This document shows positions 32,601 to 44,139 of a stretch of DNA of 64,000 nt, in pieces. This DNA comes from Carallia brachiata (lineage: Eukaryota; Streptophyta; Magnoliopsida; Malpighiales; Rhizophoraceae), in contig JADCRB010000028.1 of assembly GCA_021464245.1 (NCBI GenBank), forward strand, positions 744,001 to 808,000. The letters run 5' to 3'. The stretch's first letter is position 1. Every line of letters begins with the position of its first letter. Below the pieces are notes generated by a model, which saw only the letters and a list, made by a program, of their open reading frames with translations, ran no database searches and was not told the DNA's origin. The translations under genes were made by a program, and so were the position numbers.

Positions 32601-35600
32601 GGTGGTTCCCTGCTTATCCATCCCTTGTCTTTCTTTTTTTTCCCTTTTACAAACCAGCCACATAATTATCTCTATGTTTTTCCATCTCTGGATTTTCATT
32701 GTTGAAGCATTGCTTAGGTCTGTTTTTGGTTGCTCAGCTTGCTTGGGACCCAGTTTCTATAAATTAACAATTTGCAAGCAGTGCTAGTGATGCTATTGGT
32801 TAGATGTTCATGAATCATTGCGTTCCAACTATTTGAAAGCATATAAAACCCTCTTCTATCAGGAAAGCATATGCTTTGGGGATTTGTAGGGCATTACTTA
32901 CTGCTTCATAAAATGTGGAATTATGGTTGCTACATCTTTGTTGTGCCTGGCAGGTTTGCAGAAGCTTGTCTTGTTGAACTTGGAAGGTTGCAACATCACC
33001 ACTGCAAGTTTGGAATCTATGTCAGGTCCAGTAGCTGAATGTCCTGGGTGTTTAAATTATCATTAACAACTTGTGTAGTTTCTTCTCCTAGCCTACCGAT
33101 CTCTGAAAGGGAAAAATCTTTGATTCTTGTTGCACATAAATTTAGAGATCAGCATAAATAAGCATGTCTTCAATGTGGCCCTTACTCTGTTTATAATCAA
33201 ATATAGCATTTAGAGTTCTTTAGTCACTGCAAAAGAAGATGGTTTAAGCAGAATAGCATTTTTGCAGCTCTTGTTGATCTCACATACTTAAACCTAAGTA
33301 GATGCGGTCTATCGGATGATGGATGTGACAATTTTTCTGGTGAGTGAAGGACTAGGTCTATGTTTCACTCTATTGGACCAAACGATGTTCCCTAGAATTT
33401 GCTGTTTTGGCCCATTTTATAAACTAACTTTGAGACATTGGTTGTATGCCTGCAGGTCTTGAAAACTTAAAGGTGTTAAGCTTGGCATTCAACAACATAA
33501 CAGATGCATGTTTAGTGCATTTAAAAGGTCTCTCTCTCTCTCTCTCTCTGTTTGTCTCTCACTCTCCCTCTGTCTCCCTTCCTCCCTTCACACGTTTTAG
33601 CTGCCACTGATTAAGTGGGCTCTATTGAAGACTATTAGCTGCCATTCACATTTTCTTTCTACTCTCATGATATACACAAAAGATGTTCAAGTCTACTTAT
33701 TTTTGGAAACTGGTAACGAGGTTCCATATGGCGAAAACCTCCTCAAGTTTTGGCTGTTATATGTTCTCTCTTGCATAATACTGCCCTCTGTATTTTGTAC
33801 TGTAGCCATTATGGGTAGACGAGTAGTTGAAATGGTGTCAACTTCTCTGGGTTCTGGATTCAGAGTTTTTGACTCTACAGTTTATCTGACTAGCATTGTG
33901 ACCTTCAGAGTAGCTAAAGCCATGTTTTTATAGTCACCTCAACTTCAATAGCTTTCTCACTGAGTGGCTTATAAAATGATATGTCAGTCTTTGTTCTAAA
34001 TGTTTGTTGGTGACTGACCTTTTTACCAATTCTAAATATCAGAGACCCATGAACAGTTGCCTATCCTAGGTTCTCCTAGTTGAGCTGATCTGAGACCACT
34101 TAAGTACTTTTTTTTTGGGCACAATTCATATAGGTGCAAGGATAAATTTTTCAATTTTTTTTTTGTCATCACGTCGTCTTCCTCTTATTCTTGTTCATCT
34201 ACTGTTTTTCCCACTGCTACCCCTCACAGGCTCCTATCTTTTCCAGGCTTAAGAAATTTGGAGAGCTTGAACTTGGATTCTTGCAATATTGGAGATGAAG
34301 GACTTGCATATTTGGCAGGTACGCAAGACTCTGTATTCCCCATTATTGTTAATGCGTCTACATGGCCTTGTATTCTTGATGTTACTTGTCCATTAGGATG
34401 AAATTCGCCGCAAGATTATCGGCATCTTATCAGTTGCCAGGTTACTATTTTTCTAATTATGATTTTTTTTGACATGATGTTAGAGCATCAAACTGACAGT
34501 CATGAAGTCGGGCTTTTATTAGCCAAGTCAAATTAGATTGTATTGAATAGTGATGGTTGTTTAATTGGAGCTTCGTTGGGGTAAACTGTACTGAAAACGC
34601 AAAAATGAGGAGCAGAGATGCTTGTGTAATTGTTGATCACCTGCCCGAGAGGAAAGGATATTAGGCATCTGAGCACAATATTGGAAACAATAAGCAGTCC
34701 TGGTTTATAGGATCTTCATGTGATGCATATTGATTTGAGCATAACTGCTATATGCTGGCTGCTTGCTAAAACCATGGCCTAGTTTATCATGGATTGTTTG
34801 TCCTGAAAATCCCTTCAATTCACTTTGCTGTGCGGGTGTTTCATGCAATCGTGCTGTCTGGTGTCATGATTTGTTTGTTAAAGTACTGGTCTTGGATATG
34901 ATACTTTTGATAATCTGCTCCAAAGCTTCAGTGTTTTCACTTTTGGCCCTGGGTGAATGATTCAAGGAAATCTGTCGCAATTTTGCTTATGGTTTGACAT
35001 GAATTTATGGTATATGATTCATTTTCATGTATCATTCTCTTTCAGGGCTTCCTCTCAAAACCTTGGAGTTGTCAGACACTGGAGTTGGAAGTAACGGGCT
35101 CAGCCATCTTGCTGGTTGGAATTGTTCTGCAGTTACCATCTAGCATTTTCTAGTCTTATCATGCATGAGAACTTTGACATGCACACTTGCAAATTGAACA
35201 AATATATGCAGGAAACTGATTAGATGAATGATTTCAGAAGACAAGCACCTTTTAGTTTGAAACTGTCTTTTGTGCGACAATCTTGCCCTCAGCCCTCAGT
35301 TATCTATTAAAAAAAATGAAGTGAAGAGGGGAAGTAATACCTTGAAGAGTATAGCTCTTGCATCGTTTGTGTCCTCTCAGACAGTGGGAGTGATTCCATA
35401 CTCGGCCAATTTACCTATTTGTTTATATCAAGAAACCATTCCACCTAAAAGCTTAAGCTGTTTGGTGAGGCCCAAAATATGGATCATGTATTATATTTCA
35501 ACACCCCCCTCACGAGAAAGCCCAGCTCACTTGCGCTGGAAGCGTGTATAAACTAGGCTCATTTGGGCCTTAAGTATAAACAAACCACAAATTCATAATT

Positions 35601-37577
35601 AATTCACAATTAAATGTGAGGGTAGCAAGATTTGAACTCATGATCACCAGGTTATGAAGGCTCTGATACCATGTCAAGAAACCATTCCACCTAAAAGCTA
35701 AGTTGTTAGGTGAGGCCCAAGATATGGATCATACATTATATTTCAACAGTTTATTATCACATTTTTGTTAAAATGACGCTGACTTATGAAATTCATACGT
35801 ATTGGTTTGTTTTAATGATGCTCATGCCTGTTAAATTCAATAGCTATCTTTTGTTTTCTTGTTCTTTTAGGGTTATCTCATCTGGAGAACTTAAATCTGT
35901 CATTCACCTTAGTAACTGATAGTGGCTTACAGAAGTTATCTGGATTGACGTCTCTTAAATCGCTGAACCTGGATGTTCGCCAGATTACAGATTCTGGGCT
36001 AGCAGCTCTTACAGGTTAACACTATAATATCTGTTCTGATGCCTGGGCATTTGAGTCATTTATCAATTGGCATAAGCACTCTGATATAGTTGTGTTTTGC
36101 AGAGTAGCTGGTTGATATTAATATATTCATGTTTATGAGGTGTGGTTTTAGGTTTACATTTTCACTTTCTTCGAATATTAAGGAAATTTTTTGTTAGGAC
36201 TGCCGGAAAAAAGGGAGGATGACTGAACTCAGTCGGATCAAGCATTGAAACCACCGACTTTTGGCTATTTTACTTTCATTCTTAAGACTCAACCCATCTA
36301 TTCATCATATTATGACCATGGTCTTATTTGCTTCGTTGTCACTTAGGTCTGACTGGACTTCTGCATATGGACCTATTTGGGGCTCGCATTTCAGACTCTG
36401 GAATGCATTATTTGAAACGTATGATTTTTTATTTTTTGGTGTCTCATGTTATCTTGAGCTTAATTGCCTAGTTGCATGTGGTGCACTGATATTCATTTGT
36501 TTGAGCTGCATGTCCGCAATATTCTCCTTAAATGGGATGCTACGTTCAGGAGAATAGTTTTAGCCAGGAAAAATAACATATGGCACTATTTATCTTGTTA
36601 CTAACGATTATCTGTCACCAATTTGTTCTCGCTAGGCAGACTTCAAGAATCTCCAGTCTCTTGAAATCTGTGGTGGAGGATTAACCAACGCTGGAGTGTG
36701 GAATATCAAAAATCTTACCCATCTTACGGTATTGAATCTGTCACAGAACCGCAACTTGACAGACAAGACATTGGAGTTGATATCGGGTACAATTCTGTTA
36801 TCTAGTGTAGAATTATCATTCATCAAGTTCCACTTTTTCTGCTGCATTGCACTCTTTAAGATCATTAATCAGCAGTATCTGCCTCTTAACTGCCATCAAG
36901 TAACTTGGTGATGTCCTCTATGGTAGTATTTGAGAAACCCATAGGAGTTGTTGGGATGTCATTTGAGACTTAAACCTGTCACTTTGATTCCTGATTTTTT
37001 TCCAACAAGATTATGTCTAAGTAGTAGACCACGAATGAAAAATGTCTCGCAAAGCTCTGTTGTTATTTCGCGAGGCAATCCACATCGATGTAATGACAGT
37101 GAGGGACCTACGACACAACCATATTAGCCTCATATCCGATAGTTGCAGAGATGCACTGAAAGAGAGAGTGGTTTCCAAATCTGTTTTATTTTGAACTGTA
37201 ATTTGTTTCTCCTTCTACTTCTGGCACTTAATGCTTCTAATTATGGGTGTAGCTTTTATATCTTATGAGCCTATGTTTCCAACAGCACATTATTGTGCAA
37301 TAGACAGATCTAGGATACTCGATCAGATTCAATCATGATGTTATTGAAAATCTTTAGTTGACTTTTTCCCACACATTTCCTTGTGAATCCAGGATTGACA
37401 CAACTGGTGTCATTGAATGTGTCCAATTCTCTCATAACCAACGGGGGCCTGGATTATTTGAAGCCTCTGAAGAACTTGCGTTCGCTATCATTGGAGTCTT
37501 GCAAAGTTACTGCATCTGGAATCAGGGAGCTTCAGTCGACCGCTCTCCCCAATTTAGTAAGCTTTCGGCCGGAATAA
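29601..37577 (+). CDS. Leucine-rich-repeat family protein with N-myristoylation-type N terminus (At1g15740-like)
   Basis: Fifteen exons: 29601-29795, 29883-30011, 30126-30333, 30933-31079, 31705-31779, 32124-32195, 32954-33025, 33268-33339, 33456-33527, 34247-34318, 35046-35114, 35871-36014, 36347-36418, 36640-36786, 37393-37577. Phases agree throughout and give 576 residues. The N terminus [11 protein letters not shown] fits N-myristoylation at Gly2 with a nearby Cys5 for palmitoylation, followed by basic residues. Next is an [14 protein letters not shown] segment reminiscent of the N-terminal F-box-like region of LRR proteins, then about 16 LRR units of 23-25 residues with the GL..L..L.L......D.G...L pattern of cysteine-containing/GALA-type LRRs. 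The C terminus is [10 protein letters not shown]. This matches the Arabidopsis LRR family protein At1g15740 in architecture and length. Biochemical role unknown; a membrane-anchored scaffold or E3 adaptor are options. Intron 11 carries a TRIM retrotransposon. Confidence 0.92.
33528..33592 (+). repeat. CT microsatellite directly after the exon 9 donor of the LRR gene
   Basis: The intron begins gtctctctctct and stays CT-rich for about 65 bases. The dinucleotide tract includes the splice-site positions +3 onward, as in intron 1 of the S-acyltransferase gene. Confidence 0.85.
35421..35753 (-). mobile_element. Complete TRIM (terminal-repeat retrotransposon in miniature) with 5-bp target duplication
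   Basis: Two direct terminal repeats, 35426-35503 and 35672-35748 (about 77 bp, roughly six substitutions and one indel), flank a 168-bp interior. On the minus strand each repeat starts TGTTGAAATATAAT; the 5' repeat ends TTGACA. It is followed at once by TGGTATCAGAGCC (35671-35659), the methionine-initiator-tRNA primer binding site typical of plant LTR elements. The polypurine tract GTGAGGGGGG (35513-35504) directly precedes the 3' repeat. The element is flanked by GTTTA on both sides (35421-35425 and 35749-35753). There is no coding capacity, as expected for TRIMs, which depend on proteins from autonomous LTR elements. It sits antisense in intron 11 of the LRR gene. Confidence 0.93.
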
Positions 37578-39176
37578 TGATAAAGCAATGGCAAGCCATC
37601 ATATATACATTACCCTGCTTTTGAGACTGCTGTACTTTCTGTGCTGTTCAATAAATTTACATTGTATAAATGGCCTACAGATGAACCAGAGTGAAAAAGA
37701 TGTCACTGGAGGTTGTAAGGATTGTCCAGAAAGCCCGAGTTGTGTAAATATGGCTTTCCTGCTCAGTGAATTGTACATAATTCAATAAAAGCAACCCTCT
37801 TTTGCTGCTATTCCCTTGTAACTAACAGTTATTAAGTTAAGCAATATTTACGTTTACTGGGTTCTTATAACACTTGTGATTTCATGGCTTTTTAACGGGT
37901 AAGATAATGATATCATCCTACTAACAAAGCTACATAATAATGCTGTACAGTGTTGTCTCATGTGAGGAATGGAAGATTGATATGTGTAGGTTCTGCTACC
38001 AAGGCAATATTTGGTGTGCAAAATCATGAGCTGGAATCTGCAAGCTAGTCTGCCAAGCTGTCTACTTGAAAAGCTGATTTGGATTCAGAAGAGAATGACT
38101 TTAAGGACAAAGTAGCAAGTTCGTTCAAACCAATCAGAACATGTTATTTCTTATACAGTGCTCTTATACAGTGCTCAGTAGACACGAATAAGCAATTACA
38201 AAAGTTGCATCAGATACAAAACATGAAGTGCAAATACATTATTGTGACTGGTGCACAAGTGAATGAGGAATGCAACAACAACAACAACAACAACAACTGC
38301 CTGTTAGACTAGAAGTGGGGAGACGATGGAGTGAATACAGAAACAAGCAAAAATAGAAATCTCTGCCACTTCATCTGATCCCCCATCATGTGTACAAAAT
38401 GAAAGAACCCTAATTTCTATCGACACTCAGTGTAGAGCATAAGCTACAGCAAATCTATGCCACTTCATCTGATCTCCATAATGTAAGCACTATATTTTAA
38501 CAACACTCAGCATACAGGACAAGCTCCAGACTACAGGTACAAGGCGGAAACTGAACCTGAAATGCATAAAAGCAGAAAACCCTTAGAACATCCAAACAAG
38601 CTTATATCAACAGAAAAATGGCTTCTAATGTTGCTTAAAAAAAAAAAAACATAAAAATTATAGGAAATGAGAACTGCGATATCAATTTGCCGACTGTAAA
38701 CAGAACATAGATATGCTTATCTACCATGCTTCACAATTTTTTATGCCCTAGCCGCGATTCCACTGATATTGGGGCTCCTAACCGCAAACCTTCTTTTATT
38801 TTTAATCTTTTAAAGTTATTCTCAATATGTTGCTCAGTGCACCCCTGAAAAACCATGGACAGTCATTAATTTTTAAAAGGTTAGCTATATCTTTATTATA
38901 TTCCAAACCACAATAACCCTTCCACAGATTTAGAAATCATACATAAGTTTAAGAAGCCTTCTGAATGATAATACTAAGCTTCCATTCTACAAAATTAAAA
39001 CTTTCCCAATGGTCAAGACCACACATTGAGAAGCTTCTGCAAAAGCGACATGGTCTGATCTAACAAAGAGAGTAACAAGGAATAAAGAAAAATAAGGAAT
39101 TCTCAGATAGAGTTGCATACCTCAGTATATCTGACCTTATAAATACAAAATAAAATTTCCAGACATGTCTTCCAAC
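37578..39176. other. 3' UTR of the LRR gene and convergent intergenic space
   Basis: No further gene is visible. 'aataaa' at 37647-37652 and near 37785 could serve polyadenylation of the LRR gene. Near 38277 there is an (aac)n run. The part close to 39177 belongs to the 3' UTR of the convergent PHOX gene. Confidence 0.45.
38274..38296 (+). repeat. (AAC)n trinucleotide microsatellite
   Basis: About seven to eight AAC units in non-coding DNA between convergent genes. Confidence 0.8.
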
Positions 39177-41381
39177 TTATGCAATCTCCAAGGCATCATA
39201 AAGTTTCGAAACTCGCCGTTGAAGTAATGGCTCTAGCCGGAACGAGTAAACGTCACTCAGCCACTTTTTAGCTTCATACATCTCATTCCATGCCTGTACA
39301 ATCTCATCAATTTGAAATCCTAAACCTGCATTTCATTTATCAGATAAAATTCTTAGCATCTTAATAATCATTTGATGTTGATTCAGAATTTCAGCATCAT
39401 AATTACCTGCCAGTGTATTATCATTTGAAATATGGTTCTTAGTCATGACCGCTAGATCAGTTGGGGAAGCTCCAGCAAGCTGAAACTTCTCAAGTGCAAC
39501 TTCCAAACACTCTTGCCAGGCTGGTATGCCCAATTTGAACTCCATATTTGAGCGCTCGTACAGTATGGCTCCCCATAGAAGATTCATCTGGGATCTCACT
39601 CTCCTAACCTGCCCAGCAGCTTCCTCAGGTGACATATCTTTAAATACACCAGCTAAGTCCATTTTCTGCATCTCAGGTTTGACCTTCACTTTGGAAAATT
39701 GAATAAGATGTCGCGCTTCCAATTCTTCCCACATTTCCATTCCCGTTTCCATGTTGTCCTCAGCACTGTTGTAGAGTTGTACGACCTCCTCAGAAGGCCA
39801 AGTTTGCAAATCAACATTATTGCTAATAGCATAATACCATGAAAGCTTTGCCTGCTCAAACTGCTGCCGACCCAGAGCCAGATGACCTTCATAGAAATCA
39901 GGTTTGATTCTCAATGCTTCTTCATACTTTTTTCCTGCTTCTGTATATTCTTTTTGTGCCCAAGAATAACCACTTTTGATCTGTTCGAGTACTGACTCTT
40001 TAGAAGCATCATCTGCAAAGTAAATCCTCTTCCTAGCCCTGGATATGTGAACATTTCCCCAGAAGAACAATGCTAGAGCTGCCATCTCCTGGAATTTCCC
40101 TGCTGCCGTGTCAAACAGGTTTAGTGCTTCTTCACTTGTAACGGAATCTTCCATAGCTTCAGAATAGACTTTCATTCCAAGTTCATGAAGACCCAAATAT
40201 GCATCAGAATCAAGCCCCACATGGTTCTTGAACAGCTTGGCAAACTCAATTATCCATTCATCAATATACTGCAACCCATTTTGTGTCTCCTTACTTTTTT
40301 TTATGTCCCCATTCTCAGTGGCATTTTGTTTCGTTTCTGGTTTGTGCACCTCCTCTTCCTTCAGTCCCACAAAGATTGGATCCTGTCGAGAGTTGACTTC
40401 AACTAGATATAGCCTGAAAGAACCATGGGATTCTGCAGTTGCTTCAGCCCATCTCAATTCTTCATCAGTGGTTATTGTTACCATGTCACCTTCTTGGTCC
40501 CTATACTTGATAAGAACTTCACCTAAGCCTGGAAATCGGTCGAGCGTAACTTCCCTTAGTTGCTGGAGGCTGCAATTGAGAGACAGCTGAGCCCATCTTA
40601 TGTCCTCTCCAAACACCAATTTTACGTGCTTCTTAGGTTCTCCTTCCTTTCTACTAATCTTTTCCTCTACAACCACCTTGTCCTCAGCCTTCTTCTCTTC
40701 AATTTGGCCATCAATCTTCTTTTCAACTTCATCCTCAACCTTCTTCTCCTCCACCTTCTTGCTCTTCTTCTTTTTCATTTTCTCTTTTACTACCTTTGTC
40801 ACAGGCGATGCACCATGAGGTTCAACATATTCCGGAGGCAGTTCAATCACTGAATCATTGACTCTTAGTCCCTTCTGCTCCAGTGCCTTTTTCACCCTTT
40901 CTGAAATCTCTAGTGCCATGAGATTTTTTGGCTCTGTTTTCAAAACCATGACAACGTCACTCAGGGCCAGATCCAGCCTATTTAAAGCCTCATAACACCT
41001 TGCCCTCTTTAGCAGTGCTTTACTGTACTTTGGCGTGACCTCTAGCGCCAAATTACACTCATGGATTGCCCTAGGGTATTCACTTAGACCCATCTGCATG
41101 TAGCAAGCGGCCATATTGCTCCTTAGCTGGGATACATCTATATGATTCTTGGGAAGCAATTTGACAGCTTTGTCGTACTTCAACAGAGCTCCTTCAAGAT
41201 CCCTCTTCTGAAATAGCTTGTTCCCTTCCTCTTTCAACTCTCGAGACATGGAAATGAAAATTTCTGTGTCACCATCATTTGCTTTAGGACTATTCTGTCC
41301 AACTCTATTTGGCTTCACGTTACTATCAGTCAATTGTCCTCCTGGCTGCTTATTATTCTTTCCACTCTGCTTCCCCATCAT
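39177..41381 (-). CDS. PHOX-type TPR and PB1 domain co-chaperone
   Basis: Two minus-strand exons: 39407-41381 and 39177-39325. Using the donor at cactggcag|gtaatt yields 707 residues ending LYDALEIA; reading through instead would stop 25 codons later. The second Met (41378, MGKQSGKNN) may be the true start. Residues 46-165 are three TPR motifs ([20 protein letters not shown], with K8/N12-type clamp residues and the later N90 and K/R positions) of the Hsp70/Hsp90 carboxylate-clamp kind. A Lys/Glu-rich linker (195-250) follows. Residues 251-330 are a PB1 domain ([13 protein letters not shown], acidic DQEGD and DEELRWA). C-terminal helical TPR-like repeats complete the protein. The Arabidopsis PHOX family has this order (established). 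A role in chaperone-linked and cytoskeleton- or organelle-associated processes is inferred from the family. Confidence 0.93.
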
Positions 41382-42160
41382 GAACCTAATAATAGAAAGT
41401 ACAACAACACAGCAACCTAATAACTAGCCACACAACTATATCCGGACCAATGCCTGAAACAGTGAAACTTCAATTTTATCATACAATTGGGAAACCTGTA
41501 ATGGCGTACTCAGCCCAAATTCTCATACAATGTAAGGAATTAATGCCCAACAACCACCAAAGCATAGAGCTTCAACACAGGAAGCAATAAGACAGCAGAA
41601 TTTCAAAGCACTAGTATCTCAGTATTTTACTTTTTTTTAACAAAATCTTTTACAAGCCAGTCCAAAGAAAAGGCACATCAAAATCATGCTCTCATATAAT
41701 AACAACAACCCACACCAGTATATAATCTATACTTTACAAACCTACCCCAAAACCCTAACTTTCTTCCTTAAATCTCAAATGGGTTCTTCCATTTTTGGCG
41801 CACCAGGATTACAAAAGAGCCCTTATAGACACGAGGAAAAGAAACAAACTTTCTCTGCCTTCCCAAACCGGGACTTGATATTGCTTGTCCAAAAGAACAA
41901 ACAAGTCCCAATTCAGAGAGTAAACAATAAAAAACCCCTTACTTCAGGTAAAGATTGTGACCCAGAAGAAATATAGGCTTTTACAGAACCAAAGATTAGA
42001 TCTTTGGCAGGAAACTTATCTGGGAAATGAATTCTCCTGAGGGGGTTTGTGCCATGGGAGAAAGAGCTTCGCAGGCAAATGAGAAATGGAAGGAAAACCC
42101 ACCAATGTATTGTCTCTTGCTTTTCTTAATTTCTTGCAATGTCCTGAAGATTTTTGCCGC
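41382..42160 (-). other. 5' UTR/promoter zone of the PHOX gene
   Basis: No other gene is seen. A leader intron is likely: 'aaaccctaa'-type and T-rich stretches occur, and the GC-richer segment around 42000-42110 looks like a first non-coding exon and promoter. Boundaries cannot be fixed without transcripts. Confidence 0.35.
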
Positions 42161-42330
42161 TTAACGTGAACGCCACACAATCAGAAAAGAGCCTGAAGAG
42201 CCAGTGTTTCGTGTCAAATATTCCAATTTTGATAAATAATAAAATAAATAACAATGGTGGGGGCCCAAATTTACGTGAATTCCAAGAAACTTAGGACGTC
42301 CGATCAGAAGTAGACATGGCATCAAGGCAA

Positions 42331-42331
<1 letters not shown>

Positions 42332-42365
<34 letters not shown>
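42332..42365 (+). repeat. (CT)n microsatellite upstream of the PHOX gene
   Basis: About 17 uninterrupted CT units, a likely polymorphic marker site. Confidence 0.92.
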
Positions 42366-42368
<3 letters not shown>

Positions 42369-42876
42369 TTCAAATTTTTCTTTTCTAGAAGCCAAAACGT
42401 TTTCAAATTTTTTGGGTGCAAACAAAGATGCTAATTGAGATTCTGACTACGGTTATACCGGCAGCAACCCTTTGGCTGCTTCTTTGTTTTGTACTTTAAT
42501 TAATTGGACTTTACCTGTATTTAAACCATGTTTGACCAACCAAACCTATACATTATTTAACATGATGACATATTATTTATTTTTCACCAAATGAAAAAGA
42601 TATGGGACGCGAAAAAAAAGAAACGTAGAATCGAAAAATTACAATCAATCACTTTTTGTGATATATTGTAATTTGACTTTTTTTTTCTTCAACTAACAGT
42701 TTAATATTTAAAAAAAAAAAATAAATAAAAAATACTTTTACTTTTTATCAGTGTCCATCTGGCTCAATACGATTAAATGTAATCTTAAAAAGAAAAAGAA
42801 AAAGAAAAAGCAAATCCATAAGAGCTTGGTTAGGGAACCCCAACGATCAGTTCTGAGAATCTGTCTTAATACGTTG

Positions 42877-44139
42877 AAAAGAGTAATTAATTGTCAATTT
42901 TTTATAATTGTCATGATAAAAAGAGTAATAAAAAATTAAAGGAATAAAGGTTAATTTGACCTATTACGTTTTACTTTATTTTAAATTTCACCTACAACTT
43001 TTTTTTTGTTAAATTTGTTGCATAATATTACGTCCGTTAGTCTAATTTGGTCCTTCCGTCCATAATATCGTTAATTCTGCTGACGTGGCATGACGGAGTT
43101 TGATACGTCAGTAATTTTTCCATGTCAGCATGTCACGTCAACATCTGTTGCTGACGTGGCATAGGTATAAAGGCTAATTTGACCCACAATGTTTCAGCGT
43201 ATTTTAAATTTCACACATAACGTTTTTTTATGGTTAAAATTGGCCCATAACATTATATCTTTTAATCTAATTTGATTTTTTTCGTACCTAACGTCGTTAA
43301 CTTCGCTGATGCAGCGTAACAGAATTTAACACGTCATTAATTTTTTTTCAAAGAGATGACTCCGTACTGGCAATGCTAATGGTGGTTGGAGGCGGCGGCA
43401 ATAATTTGATGAGGAAATAGTGACAACAACAGAAAAGAAAAAATTTAAAAATAAAGATAACAATGACTTTTATTGAATTTTGTTAATTTATTTTTTTGGC
43501 TAAAAAAATAAAAGTATTCAAGTAGATATATATTTATGAATTTTAGTTTTTTATTTTGTTTGAATTTGTAGAGTGTGATTTTCAGTATAAATATTTGGTT
43601 TGGATTTTAAAATTTTACTGTAAACGTGACATGTTGATATAGACGAAAATTATTGATGTGTCATACTCTGTCGCATCATATTTGCTGAGTTAACGACGTT
43701 ATGTACAAAAAGATCAAATTAGACTAAAAGATATAACGTTATGAGCTAATTTTAACCATAAAAAAACGTTATGGGTGAAATTTAAAATAAGCTGAAACCT
43801 TGTGAGTCAAATTAGCTTTTATACCTATGTCACGTCAGCAACAGATGTTGACGTGACATGCTGACGTGGAAAAATCGCTGAAGTGTCAAATTTCGTCATG
43901 TCACGTCAGCAGAGTTAACGGCGTTATGGACGGAAGGACCAAATTAGACTAATGGACATAACGTTATGGAGCAAATTTAACCAAAAAAAAATGTTGTGGG
44001 TGAAATTTAAAATAAAGTAAAATGTGGTATATCAAGTTAACCTTTATTCCAAGATTAAAATATAAACTATCGTTTTATTTATTATTACTCTTTTTATCAC
44101 GACAGTTACAAAAAATCAACATTTAATTACTCTTTTTAA
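42877..44139. mobile_element. Foldback (long inverted repeat) non-autonomous element with internally duplicated arms
   Basis: Left arm (about 42877-43350) and right arm (about 43641-44139) are inverted copies. 'ggaataaaggttaa' at the left is mirrored by 'ttaacctttattcc' at the right, and 'ggtccttccgtccata' by 'tggacggaaggacc'. Each arm also contains two diverged direct copies of a roughly 215-bp unit (motifs ttttaaatttcac, ctaatttg, cgttaa), so the element is a four-part palindrome around a loop of about 290 bp. Repeated TGACGTGGC/CACGTCA motifs carry bZIP-type ACGT cores. No transposase is encoded. Class (MULE-like long TIR, other foldback) is not settled, and no target duplication was identified. 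Confidence 0.82.

Noticed and set aside
40228..40853. Several plus-strand ORFs over the PHOX gene
   Set aside because: Antisense shadows of the TPR/PB1 coding exon with skewed composition.
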